The notes under the pieces are model-generated. The model was not told where the DNA came from. It was given only the letters and a program-made list of their open reading frames with translations, and made no database searches. From Halalkalibacillus halophilus DSM 18494 (GTDB lineage: Bacteria; Bacillota; Bacilli; Bacillales; Alkalibacillaceae), in the NCBI RefSeq assembly GCF_000423105.1, contig NZ_AUHI01000006.1, positions 62,001 through 126,000 on the forward strand: a stretch of DNA of 64,000 nucleotides, written 5' to 3'. Within the stretch, counting starts at the first letter, position 1, and each line of letters opens with the position of its first letter. A program made the position numbers and the translations under genes. This document shows positions 43,801 through 50,910 of this stretch, piece by piece.

Positions 43801-44017
43801 ATTCATTGGTGATATGTGGTCGGAAGGAATCGAAGCCTCCATTGAAATAGAAGGAATTGATCTGGTTACCGTTTTTCAAAATCAATCTTCAAATGAAGTT
43901 TCTTTCGTATCTCCTGTTGCAACATACACATGGGAGAAGTGGGATGATCCTCAATATCAGGAAAGACTCAAGCAAAGTTATGACTATATTCAGAAACTGT
44001 TTTCTGATGTGGAATAA
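40820..44017 (+). CDS. Large membrane-anchored glycoside-hydrolase-like protein
   Basis: A 1065-residue protein with an N-terminal membrane helix (4-24), so it is secreted and probably tethered. Residues 25-390 form a region I do not recognise. About 405-770 looks like a clan-A (beta/alpha)8 glycosidase: start 'TIKGVNLGMGKPG', then 'NANAIRVYTLHPPAFYEAL', the putative acid/base Glu in IGIEWYPF and the nucleophile Glu in LIAEFG. The final 250 residues are beta-rich (YLYLKFELED, 'EFIGDMWSEGIEASIEIEG') and may bind carbohydrate. A polysaccharide substrate is likely but unknown. It is monocistronic, with no polysaccharide genes nearby. Confidence 0.7.
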   Translation: MKAFIIALIIGIFLLSTPFIIWFMQSDEQLDVLVLNKTVPDESYREHQGLYWLLNHSKYTPSDKERYEMNNDYYGFFPDEEAEAYSTRSLPNEITDTDLIYIADTYGVSASDLAWEDSSDDQNELIYGGLQEEEWQTIENRINSTPTDLVMEFNSFASPTHENVREQVTDFLQLDWTGWTGRYFQELHPSESEVPAWIVERYESNQQSWDYQGEGYILVDDATEDVIVLSQEKGGLNDSKLHMEFTSAGEELLGVKDSTAYQYWFDIVEPEHEEQTMATFSLNVTDEGDDLLKENNLPHEFPAVLHHQKQDSNIYYFAGDFVDLENIPTVYQYAGLDTIRSLLSFEFINPQTSFFWKTYRPMMENILAKASETQMDVDEVSTTETNNQAQLNDNKYPSRIAGEHFEVYQNGEWKDLTIKGVNLGMGKPGAFPGQAAISKEEYERWFQQIGQMNANAIRVYTLHPPAFYEALLEYNQSADNPIYVFHGVWIDEEPLEETLDAFQPESTETFQKEMRNIVQAMHGDATIDPQPGHASGHYHADISPYVIGWIIGIEWYPFMVEHMSEAYADLGDFDGKYMYTDNANPMEYWLAEQFDYLMDYEVENYQSMRPLSFTNWVTTDNIDQPAEPLEQEDLATVDPNHIHTKEEASEIGMFASYHVYPYYPDFLNLEEKYTEHIDHRGERNNYAGYLEDLKSIHDIPILIAEFGIPASRGITHKNPFGWNQGFISEAQQGQIVSRLYEDILEQDMLGGLIFTWQDEWFKRTWNTMDYDNPDRRPFWSNAQTNEQHFGLMSFDRLKVKLNGQDDWDSGDELYSNSRDMVRTFTADHDERYLYLKFELEDAVEEIFKDHSLETHFSIRSNGGVEISDEIDFLSDFRLTLNGMDGKLEAAGDYDSFYYDYTERLDMFESTEEEMNQKEESFHPLRLALNKGLVRPDTGEELPFEYVETGELKYGIGDPDHEAYDSLSDYYYEDKIIEIRIPWMMLNARDPSQLEFIGDMWSEGIEASIEIEGIDLVTVFQNQSSNEVSFVSPVATYTWEKWDDPQYQERLKQSYDYIQKLFSDVE

Positions 44018-44020
44018 GAT

Positions 44021-44058
44021 AAAAAGTAGCCCATCACATAGATGATGAGCTACTTTTT
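44021..44058. terminator. Bidirectional intrinsic terminator
   Basis: AAAAAGTAGC (44021-44030) pairs with GCTACTTTTT (44049-44058), extended by ATCA/TGAT with one mismatch. It serves the large exported protein gene and the convergent aldehyde dehydrogenase gene. Confidence 0.88.
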
Positions 44059-44062
44059 TGTA

Positions 44063-45514
44063 TTACTTCTTATCATTTTTATACTGCATATACACTACTT
44101 GGGTAACAAGGAAATCTTCCATTCCATATTTGCCATCTGTTCCACCTAAACCAGATTTACGCATGCCGGCATGATACCCTTGAACCGCTTCGAAATTTTC
44201 ACGATTGACGAACGTTTCTCCGAATTTCAGTTCATTAACAACTCGCATTGCTTCATTTAAATCATCTGTATAAACAGACGACGTTAAACCAAATTCTGTG
44301 TCGTTTCCTTTTTCAATCGCTTCATCTAAGGTTTTAAAGGTGTCGATCGGGATTACGGGGCCGAATATTTCTTCTCTCATAATATCCATATCATGTGTCA
44401 CGTTAGTTAAGATTGTTGGTTCATAGAAGAAACCTTTATCTTTCGAAGCTCGCTTACCTCCTGTGACAACCTTTGCTCCTTGATCTACTGCCTCATTCAC
44501 CATCTTTTCTACTTCTTCTAAGCGGTCCGCACTAACTAATGGCCCAACATCCGCTTCTTTATTTTCACGCGGATTATCGATGGTTAAAGCTCTAAACTTC
44601 TCTTCTAGCTTATTTACTAAGTCATCTTTTAAACTTTCATGCACGTACACTCTTTCTGCGTTTGTACATGCCTGTCCATTATTGGCAAGTCGTGATGTGA
44701 CAATGCTATCTACTGCTACTTCTAAATCTGCATGTTGCGTGACGATCGCTGGTGCCTTTCCTCCTAGTTCTAAATTTACTTTTGTAATATTTTGAGCTGC
44801 TGCTTCCATTACTTTGGTTCCTGCTGGTACGCTTCCTGTCATAGAAATCATCTGCACTTTTGAATGACTTGCTAAAGCATTACCTATTTCAGAACCTGTT
44901 CCAGTGATGAGATTATAAACACCTTTAGGAATTTCATCCATCGAGTCAATTATTTTCGTGAATTCCATTGCCGTATTTGGGGTTTGTTGACTCGGCTTCA
45001 AGACAATCGTACAACCTGTCACCAAAGCTGTCGCAACTTTACGCGCCAAAATGAAAACAGGGAAATTCCATGGAACTATTCCTGCTACGACACCAATCGG
45101 CTTTTTATAAATAAAAATGTTTTCATTCTCACGATCACTCGGTACCACATCGCCTTCGATTCGACGAGCCCATTCGGACATGTAACGGAAATAATCAATC
45201 GCAAGGTCTACTTCTCCACTTGCAAGCTCGTAGTCCTTACCTTGTTCCTCTTGAAGTAAATCGATAAAAGTTTCACGATTTTCTTCAATTTTATCACCTA
45301 ACTTACGAACAATCTGACCACGTTCAATATTAGGGGTTAATTCCCACCCTTTTTGAGCTGCTTCTGCCGCTTCAACTGCTCGGTCAACGTCTGCCTCATT
45401 ACATTTCGGGGTCCTCGAAATCACTTCTTCTGTTGCAGGATTTATAATATCAATCCATTCATCGTTTTCAGAATCTACGTACTTACCATTTATATATATT
45501 TGATGTTGCTTCAC
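44063..45514 (-). CDS. NAD(P)-dependent aldehyde dehydrogenase
   Basis: A 483-residue ALDH of usual length. The general base Glu lies in NLELGGKAP, the nucleophile Cys in NNGQACTNAERV and the C-terminal Glu in EEIFGPVIP. Residues 'VAGIVPWNFPVFILARKVA' form the NAD-binding start. The best resemblance is to lactaldehyde/glycolaldehyde dehydrogenases (AldA type), but succinate-semialdehyde-type activity cannot be excluded. It is monocistronic and cytoplasmic. Confidence 0.87.
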   Translation of the reverse strand: MKQHQIYINGKYVDSENDEWIDIINPATEEVISRTPKCNEADVDRAVEAAEAAQKGWELTPNIERGQIVRKLGDKIEENRETFIDLLQEEQGKDYELASGEVDLAIDYFRYMSEWARRIEGDVVPSDRENENIFIYKKPIGVVAGIVPWNFPVFILARKVATALVTGCTIVLKPSQQTPNTAMEFTKIIDSMDEIPKGVYNLITGTGSEIGNALASHSKVQMISMTGSVPAGTKVMEAAAQNITKVNLELGGKAPAIVTQHADLEVAVDSIVTSRLANNGQACTNAERVYVHESLKDDLVNKLEEKFRALTIDNPRENKEADVGPLVSADRLEEVEKMVNEAVDQGAKVVTGGKRASKDKGFFYEPTILTNVTHDMDIMREEIFGPVIPIDTFKTLDEAIEKGNDTEFGLTSSVYTDDLNEAMRVVNELKFGETFVNRENFEAVQGYHAGMRKSGLGGTDGKYGMEDFLVTQVVYMQYKNDKK

Positions 45515-45668
45515 AATTATCTACCTCCATTTTCTATATCCATCTTATTCCACCAAAATCGATTAACTAAACGAAAGTAAGAAATAAACTTTGCTTACAA
45601 TAATATATTTTGTATATAAATTTTTTTCTGTGTTAAAATTAATAGGTTAATAAAAAGGATGGATAAAC

Positions 45669-47234
45669 ATGAGTTTAAAAAATGAAGTAAATAAACGAAA
45701 AACATTCGCGATTATTTCGCACCCCGATGCTGGTAAAACAACGTTAACGGAACAAATTATTGTATTCGGTAATTTGATACGTTCAGCAGGTACCGTGAAA
45801 GCGAAGAAGTCCGGTAAATTCGCAACGTCAGACTGGATGGAGATTGAAAAACAACGTGGAATCTCTGTCACCTCAAGTGTGATGAACTTTCCTTATAAAG
45901 ATTTTCAAGTGAATATTCTCGATACTCCTGGTCACGACGATTTCAGTGAAGACACCTACCGTACATTAACTGCCGTGGATAGTGTGGTCATGATTTTAGA
46001 TGCAACAAAAGGGATCGAAACGCAAACGAAGAAGCTATTTAAAGTTTGTCGGATGCGCGGAATTCCAATCTTCACCTTCATTAATAAAATGGACCGAATT
46101 GGGAAAGAACCATTTGATTTATTGGAAGAAATCGAAGAAGTATTAGATATCAAAACCTATCCAATGAACTGGCCAGCAGGGATGGGTAAAGAATTCTTAG
46201 GTGTATTTGACCGACAAAATGACCAGTTTGTTAAGTTTAATCATAGTGAAGAAGAAACCTATATTCCAAATCAGGAACTAACAGCCGAGAACTATCCAGA
46301 CCTAGTCAACCAGCCTGACTTCACCTCTGCCCAAGGGGAGCTAGATTTACTCGAAGAAGCTGGGGATGATTTAGATATAGATACTGTATTGGACGGGGAA
46401 CAAACGCCTGTATTCTTCGGTAGCGCCTTAGCACCATTTGGAGTACAAACATTTTTCGATACATTTATCCATATGGCTCCTTCTCCAACACCAAGAAAAA
46501 CACAGACTTCTGTTGTGCAACCTGAAGAAGAATCTTTGTCTGGATTTATCTTTAAAATCCAAGCCAATATGAACCCGCAGCACCGTGACCGAATCGCATT
46601 TATGCGTGTGTGTTCGGGTAAATTCGAACGTGGCATGAGCGTGCAACTCGCTCGCACTGGTAAAATCATCAACTTATCACAGTCCCAACAATTCGTTGCT
46701 TCTTCTAGAGATACAATTGAAGAAGCGTATGCTGGAGATATTATCGGGATTTATGACCCGAATATTTATCGAATCGGGGACACCTTAGTAGAAGGGAAAG
46801 CCGATTTTGAATTTGATGAATTACCAAAATTCCCACCAGAAATGTACAAACGTGTCGCCCCGAAGAATGCCATGGCTGGGAAGCAGTTCAACAAAGGAAT
46901 CGAGCAGCTCGTACAAGAAGGTGCGATTCAATTATTTAAACAACATCAAACACATTCATTAATTATTGGCGCGGTTGGGGAACTCCAGTTTGAAGTATTC
47001 AAATACCGTATGGAAAATGAGTACAATTGTGAAGTAACCCTTGATTCTATGGGAGAACGTGTTCCTAGGTGGCTTAAATCGGACCAAGTAGATCAAAGCC
47101 TATTCGATAACACAAATATTTTATGCGTGGATCGTGAAGGTCAATTTGTAGTCCTATTTAAATCAGCCTTTAACGAACGCTGGTTTAAGGATAAGAATCC
47201 AGACATTGAACTGATCGACCTCATGCAACAGTAA
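45669..47234 (+). CDS. prfC: Peptide chain release factor 3
   Basis: A 521-residue translational GTPase with RF3 layout: G1 SHPDAGKTTLTE, G2 region 'RGISVTSSVMNF', G3 DTPGHDDF, G4 NKMDR, then domain II ('SGFIFKIQANMNPQHRDRIAFMRV') and domain III. It recycles RF1/RF2 from the ribosome after peptide release. The gene is absent from B. subtilis but common in other Firmicutes. AAAAAGGATG precedes the ATG. No terminator follows; array A5 begins 23 bp after the stop. Confidence 0.95.
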   Translation: MSLKNEVNKRKTFAIISHPDAGKTTLTEQIIVFGNLIRSAGTVKAKKSGKFATSDWMEIEKQRGISVTSSVMNFPYKDFQVNILDTPGHDDFSEDTYRTLTAVDSVVMILDATKGIETQTKKLFKVCRMRGIPIFTFINKMDRIGKEPFDLLEEIEEVLDIKTYPMNWPAGMGKEFLGVFDRQNDQFVKFNHSEEETYIPNQELTAENYPDLVNQPDFTSAQGELDLLEEAGDDLDIDTVLDGEQTPVFFGSALAPFGVQTFFDTFIHMAPSPTPRKTQTSVVQPEEESLSGFIFKIQANMNPQHRDRIAFMRVCSGKFERGMSVQLARTGKIINLSQSQQFVASSRDTIEEAYAGDIIGIYDPNIYRIGDTLVEGKADFEFDELPKFPPEMYKRVAPKNAMAGKQFNKGIEQLVQEGAIQLFKQHQTHSLIIGAVGELQFEVFKYRMENEYNCEVTLDSMGERVPRWLKSDQVDQSLFDNTNILCVDREGQFVVLFKSAFNERWFKDKNPDIELIDLMQQ

Positions 47235-47256
47235 GCATATGTGCGTAGAATGATGG

Positions 47257-47412
47257 TTTCTGGATAAAGCGAGTGATTTCTGGATAAATGCTTGAATTTC
47301 TGGATATAATTGTGACTATTCTGGATATCCTCTCGACTTTTCTGGATAAGTTAAAATTCTCGTGGATAAGCTACTGCTTTTCTGGATATCACACTACTTT
47401 TGTGGATATAAT
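47257..47412 (+). repeat. Phased intergenic array A5 (TGGATA class)
   Basis: Eight units. TGGATA words start at 47261, 47281, 47301, 47322, 47343, 47363, 47383 and 47403 (20 or 21 bp apart). The stretch 47318-47390 carries TTCTGGATATCCTCTCGAC, TTTTCTGGATAAG, TTCTCGTGGATAAG and TTTTCTGGATAT in the same order as array A2, with up to a few substitutions per unit. It lies between prfC and the 58-residue gene. Confidence 0.85.
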
Positions 47413-47418
47413 TTTTAT

Positions 47419-47456
47419 AAAAGCCGAACTTCTTTTTAAAAAGGAGTTCGGCTTTT
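47419..47456. terminator. Intrinsic terminator of small minus-strand gene
   Basis: AAAAGCCGAACT (47419-47430) pairs with AGTTCGGCTTTT (47445-47456). The loop contains CTTTTTAAAAAG. It may act in both directions, but it is adjacent to the minus-strand gene. Confidence 0.88.
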
Positions 47457-47460
47457 TGTA

Positions 47461-47637
47461 TTAGTTATTCATTTGATTTTGACTTTGACCGTTTTGCTGA
47501 CCTTGACCAGTCATACCAGTAATCATCGGCATAACTTGTTGAAGTTGACCGCCTTTACCAGTCATCATACTGTAGGTCGCAGCACCAATTCCAATCGAAG
47601 CAATCATCGGAATCCATTGAATATTTTTCCCTTGCAT
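47461..47637 (-). CDS. 58-residue small hydrophobic protein
   Basis: A small gene. ATG at 47637, with AAAGGATGTGAGGAT upstream; stop TAA at 47461-47463, and a strong terminator 5 bp later. The protein begins MQGKNIQWIPMIASIGIGAA, then a Gly/Met-rich segment with TYSMMTGKGG, and ends in a Gln/Asn-rich tail (GQGQQNGQSQNQMNN). One membrane-associated helix (about 8-22) is likely. It recalls the short GIGAA-type small proteins of Bacillaceae, but I cannot name the family. Confidence 0.7.
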   Translation of the reverse strand: MQGKNIQWIPMIASIGIGAATYSMMTGKGGQLQQVMPMITGMTGQGQQNGQSQNQMNN

Positions 47638-47812
47638 ATCCTCACATCCTTTTCTTTTACTCGTTCCTTAGTATTTAATTCACACACAAATTTATGACCC
47701 TAAATAATTTCCAATTAAAATTCTCATGAAATTCTAATCTTCTCATCAGAGGAAATTCATTTAAGCGAGGTATTCTATAATTGAACAAACAGGAACGGAG
47801 AGGTGAACAATA

Positions 47813-48694
47813 GTGAAAAAATTATTATTTATTTTAGTTGCAGCGCTATTTTTAGCGGCTTGCGGTACAGATGTTGAATCAGAGGAAGATACAACAGGTA
47901 ACCAAGCAGATCAAGAAACAGAAGAACAGACAAACAATGAAGAGGAAAACAACACCGAAGAACCCTCTTCTGAAGAAGCAGATGAGAACGAAGAAGCATC
48001 AGAAAATGAAGAAACAACTTCAAATGAAAACCAGGAAGCTTCTGGCGATTACGATGTGAGTAGTGTTCACGAATTCGACCTTCAAATCGAATTTACAGAT
48101 GATACAGAATGGGAATATGAGTATGAGCGTAACGATATGGAAGATACAGAAATCGAAAAAGACGGTAAAGAAACTGTAAAAGGAGAAGCCGCAGCAGAAG
48201 AAATTGAGTCTTTAATGGCTGAATTCAACATCACTACTGACAGAACATTAGTGGAAATGAAAGAAGAGGTATTGGCAGCATTAAACCTTTCCCAAGATGA
48301 GGTAGAAGATTTCGATCTAGAAATCAAATTTGAATCAGGCGAAGAAATCGTATTTGACCATGAATCTGTTCAAAATGAAAATCAAGGAAATGTTAGAGAA
48401 TTCGACATGGACATTGACTTCTTCTCAGGAGACGACTGGGAATATGAATACGAAGCAGACGATCAAGAAGCCGAGATTGAACGTGGAAACGAAGAGATTG
48501 AAGGTTCAGCTGCTATGACTGAAATCGAGGAATTACTAAGTAACATCTCGATCACAATGGACCGCTCCATCCAAGAAATGAAGCAAGAAGTTCTAAATGC
48601 ACTTGATGTAAATGAAGATGACGTCAAAGACTTTGATATAGATGTAGAATATGAAAATGGCGAAACAGTTAAATTTAAACATGATGTAGAATAA
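47813..48694 (+). CDS. YusW-domain lipoprotein with two repeats
   Basis: A 293-residue lipoprotein starting with GTG (GGAGAGG 9 bp upstream). Lipobox LAAC (Cys17); then an almost purely Glu/Asn/Thr linker (about 22-75). Two tandem YusW-like domains follow (about 80-190 and 195-293), each with EFDLxIxFxxDxxWEYEY and VLxALNLxxDEVxDFD-type motifs. B. subtilis YusW has one such domain; here it is doubled. Strong acidity suits a high-salt envelope. Function unknown. It is monocistronic, with a terminator at 48700-48730. Confidence 0.87.
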   Translation: MKKLLFILVAALFLAACGTDVESEEDTTGNQADQETEEQTNNEEENNTEEPSSEEADENEEASENEETTSNENQEASGDYDVSSVHEFDLQIEFTDDTEWEYEYERNDMEDTEIEKDGKETVKGEAAAEEIESLMAEFNITTDRTLVEMKEEVLAALNLSQDEVEDFDLEIKFESGEEIVFDHESVQNENQGNVREFDMDIDFFSGDDWEYEYEADDQEAEIERGNEEIEGSAAMTEIEELLSNISITMDRSIQEMKQEVLNALDVNEDDVKDFDIDVEYENGETVKFKHDVE

Positions 48695-48699
48695 CGAGG

Positions 48700-48730
48700 A
48701 AAGCTTCCGCTTATATATGGCGGAAGCTTT
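48700..48730 (+). terminator. Intrinsic terminator of YusW-type gene
   Basis: AAAGCTTCCGC (48700-48710) pairs perfectly with GCGGAAGCTTT (48720-48730), followed by TTTTA. Array A6 begins about 14 bp later. Confidence 0.9.
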
Positions 48731-48743
48731 TTTAGTTGCAGGT

Positions 48744-48918
48744 CTATCAGTTGTTAGGGCGCTCTATCAGTCGTTAGCACGTTCCAATCAGTTGTTAATT
48801 TCCCCTATCAGTCGTTAGCGCGTTCCAATCAGTCGTTAAATTCCCCTATCAGTCGTCAGCGCGTTCCAATCAGTTGTTAAATTCCTCTATCAGTCGTCAC
48901 GAACCTTATCGATCGTTA
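48744..48918 (-). repeat. Phased intergenic array A6 (TATCAG class, 41-bp dimers)
   Basis: Nine units. The ATCAG words end at 48750, 48770, 48791, 48811, 48832, 48852, 48873 and 48893, giving a strict 20/21 alternation, that is a 41-bp dimer of CCTATCAGTCGTTAGCGCG and TTCCAATCAGTTGTTAAAT-type units. The last, degenerate unit (TATCGATCGTTAG) supplies the TAA stop codon (48916-48918) of the minus-strand membrane protein gene. Confidence 0.85.
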
Positions 48919-49491
48919 GTCCAACTTCCGACGATAACCATTATATAACCAGGCAGCGACTATTCCGAGTAAAACTGCTGTAGACAATGGCACAACCCAT
49001 AACAAATCAGATCCGACAATAAATTCAATGAATAGAACCACAACAGAAATGACTGGTGCCATCACATAATATCCCTTAGCATTATAAAACCAGCCATATG
49101 GGAAAAAGTGCGCCCCAACAATAATTGCGAAGAATACAACCGCTTGTTCAGGACTGACGGAAATCGCCCAAACGATTACCGGAAAATACATTAATTGAGC
49201 AACATTCAGAATCACTCCCAAATTCGCAAATGGGTTATTCTCCAATTTCCAATCCGCTTTCATGACACTCGAAAATAAAATCGCTAAAGGAAACATTAAT
49301 CCTGTTGAAAATAACATCGCTATATTTTGGGTATGTAAATCAAGTGGCAATAAGAAAATTACAGTAACAATCGACCATATGATAATAGCAGCTAGTATGA
49401 AAGGGATGCCATTTTTCCCGCGTATGCTTAAATCTTTTCTAATTTCATTTAAATCGTTAAAAGATTGACTCACTTCAAGCTCCCCCTCCAT
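48916..49491 (-). CDS. Polytopic membrane protein, DUF7010-like
   Basis: A 191-residue membrane protein with about six spans in residues 28-185 and a short acidic/polar N-terminus. The pattern 'SIRGKNGIPFILAAIIIWSIVT', 'WKLENNPFANLGVILNVAQLMYFPVIV' and 'AHFFPYGWFYNAKGYYVMAP' matches a family of Bacillaceae membrane proteins I recall as DUF7010, function unknown. It is coupled to the gene before it (gap 0 bp). The stop codon is inside array A6, and no terminator is seen. Confidence 0.65.
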   Translation of the reverse strand: MEGELEVSQSFNDLNEIRKDLSIRGKNGIPFILAAIIIWSIVTVIFLLPLDLHTQNIAMLFSTGLMFPLAILFSSVMKADWKLENNPFANLGVILNVAQLMYFPVIVWAISVSPEQAVVFFAIIVGAHFFPYGWFYNAKGYYVMAPVISVVVLFIEFIVGSDLLWVVPLSTAVLLGIVAAWLYNGYRRKLD

Positions 49492-49797
49492 CTATGGACT
49501 TTCTTCTTTCTCATCATCCTCGTCTGGATCATAAACCGTTTTTCCAATAGCAGGTAAGGCACACATCAACGCTAAAAATGCATAAACCCATATGGGAAAG
49601 CTCAATAAATGACCGCCTAATTCACCAATAGAAATACTGGAATAATAATATACTTGATAAGCAAGTTGTATAATCAAATATGTAACAATAGTTCCAACTG
49701 GCGCGACCCACCAACTACGTTTATACAGATAAAACGCTAATACACCTGCAACGATTGAGCACAGCGGAATAATTACCAAGAACAATATAAAACCCAT
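49492..49797 (-). CDS. Small membrane protein
   Basis: A 101-residue protein with three hydrophobic segments (about 3-24, 30-50 and 62-82) and a very acidic C-terminus (YDPDEDDEKEESP). No family recognised. It ends where the next membrane protein gene begins and lies 14 bp after the HIT-family gene, so the three are one transcript. Confidence 0.6.
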   Translation of the reverse strand: MGFILFLVIIPLCSIVAGVLAFYLYKRSWWVAPVGTIVTYLIIQLAYQVYYYSSISIGELGGHLLSFPIWVYAFLALMCALPAIGKTVYDPDEDDEKEESP

Positions 49798-49811
49798 TGA
49801 AAAACCTCCAA

Positions 49812-50198
49812 TTAGCTCAGACGTTTATTTTCTTTCTGTTTGAACCAATACCTAATCCCTCTACCTGCATACGGTTCATCTTGAAACCTTGGAATCACAT
49901 GTAGATGAGCATGTCCTATATGTTGTCCTGCCACACTTCCACTGTTCCAACCTATGTTATAACCATCCGGCTGATGTTTTTGGTCCAAATGTTTCTTTAC
50001 TTCTTGCAACAAGTCATAAGTCGCAATCCACTCTTCTTTCGTTAACTCAAATGGGGTAGCTCCATGATGTACCGGTACAATTAAACCTGAACCTTCTAAA
50101 ACACCTTGGGGAATCTGAACAAAACGACAGAATTTATTTTCTAAAACAACACGCTGGTCGTTCCGTAATTCTATGTCGCAAAGTACACAATCTTTCAT
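49812..50198 (-). CDS. HIT family protein
   Basis: A 128-residue HIT hydrolase from ATG 50198 (GGGTGAGGATT just upstream). The longer frame to 50258 overlaps the DUF4440 gene without a site. A zinc-type CxxC is at CVLC (4-7), and the catalytic histidine triad is HIGHAHLHVIPR (about 93-104). HIT proteins cleave nucleoside phosphoramidates or dinucleotides. The direct substrate is unknown. It is part of the minus-strand run 48916-50897. Confidence 0.9.
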   Translation of the reverse strand: MKDCVLCDIELRNDQRVVLENKFCRFVQIPQGVLEGSGLIVPVHHGATPFELTKEEWIATYDLLQEVKKHLDQKHQPDGYNIGWNSGSVAGQHIGHAHLHVIPRFQDEPYAGRGIRYWFKQKENKRLS

Positions 50199-50209
50199 AA
50201 TCCTCACCC

Positions 50210-50569
50210 TTACTGATATTCGTTCGACACCGTTCCTTGATGAAAACTCATTTGCCATTGTCCGTTATTATGTTTCCAAATCGATGTACGTAAGGTTTCA
50301 ACTTGGCGTTCCTCGTCCCATACTTTAAAATGACAAATTACACATTCTGTAGATAGTTCCTTCACTGTATAATCCAACATCTTTAAATGACGAGGTCCAA
50401 CTCCACCAGGTTTCAAGCATTCTTTCTTCCCAAATACCTTTCCAGAGCTTCCGTATTCCAAAAAATCTTCAGCAAGCAGTTGGTCAAGCTTCTTTAAATC
50501 CGTCCTCACTTCAGGGGATAAAAGCTGTTGTTCTAAGTCTTTAATGTGTTTCGAAAAAGATTGATCCAT
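50210..50569 (-). CDS. DUF4440 (NTF2-like) protein
   Basis: A 119-residue single-domain protein of the NTF2-like/DUF4440 group. Typical elements are 'LEQQLLSPEVRTDLKKLDQLLAEDFLEYGSSGKVFGKKE' and the C-terminal 'TLRTSIWKHNNGQWQMSFHQGT'. The fold forms a cone-shaped pocket used by many small enzymes and binders; no catalytic role can be assigned here. It stops 12 bp upstream of the HIT start and lies 4 bp after a small membrane protein gene. Confidence 0.85.
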   Translation of the reverse strand: MDQSFSKHIKDLEQQLLSPEVRTDLKKLDQLLAEDFLEYGSSGKVFGKKECLKPGGVGPRHLKMLDYTVKELSTECVICHFKVWDEERQVETLRTSIWKHNNGQWQMSFHQGTVSNEYQ

Positions 50570-50573
50570 AATC

Positions 50574-50897
50574 CTACCCTCCTAACGCCACAATTGTTTG
50601 TGAGATTAATGTATATACAATTGGAATAACAATTAGCACAAAAGCAACTGCTAGAGCTCTACCAGTGAATTTCTTAGATAACTGTTCTCCGCTACCTTGA
50701 AATCCAAAGCGTGTGAATTGAATCTTGTTTTGATCAATCAAAAACACCAAAATAATTGCTCCCAAATAACGTAGCTGTCCAATTGTATCCCGGTTCACAC
50801 CGAACTTTTCATATATGTATAAAGTGGTTCCCACAAAAAAAGTACCTATAATAAATAACACTACACTATATCTAAGAAAGTGAAGGGCTTTTTTCAA
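50574..50897 (-). CDS. Small membrane protein
   Basis: A 107-residue protein with hydrophobic segments near 10-30, 44-57 and 80-103. The central loop has RFGFQGSGEQLSKKF. No family recognised. It begins 13 bp downstream of the end of the broken MFS gene and may share its transcript with the DUF4440 and HIT genes. Confidence 0.55.
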   Translation of the reverse strand: MKKALHFLRYSVVLFIIGTFFVGTTLYIYEKFGVNRDTIGQLRYLGAIILVFLIDQNKIQFTRFGFQGSGEQLSKKFTGRALAVAFVLIVIPIVYTLISQTIVALGG

Positions 50898-50910
50898 CTT
50901 TTACAACTCC

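Noticed and set aside
46292..46672. A 126-residue open frame on the minus strand within prfC
   Set aside because: It is a shadow frame inside a strongly conserved translation factor gene. No ribosome site.
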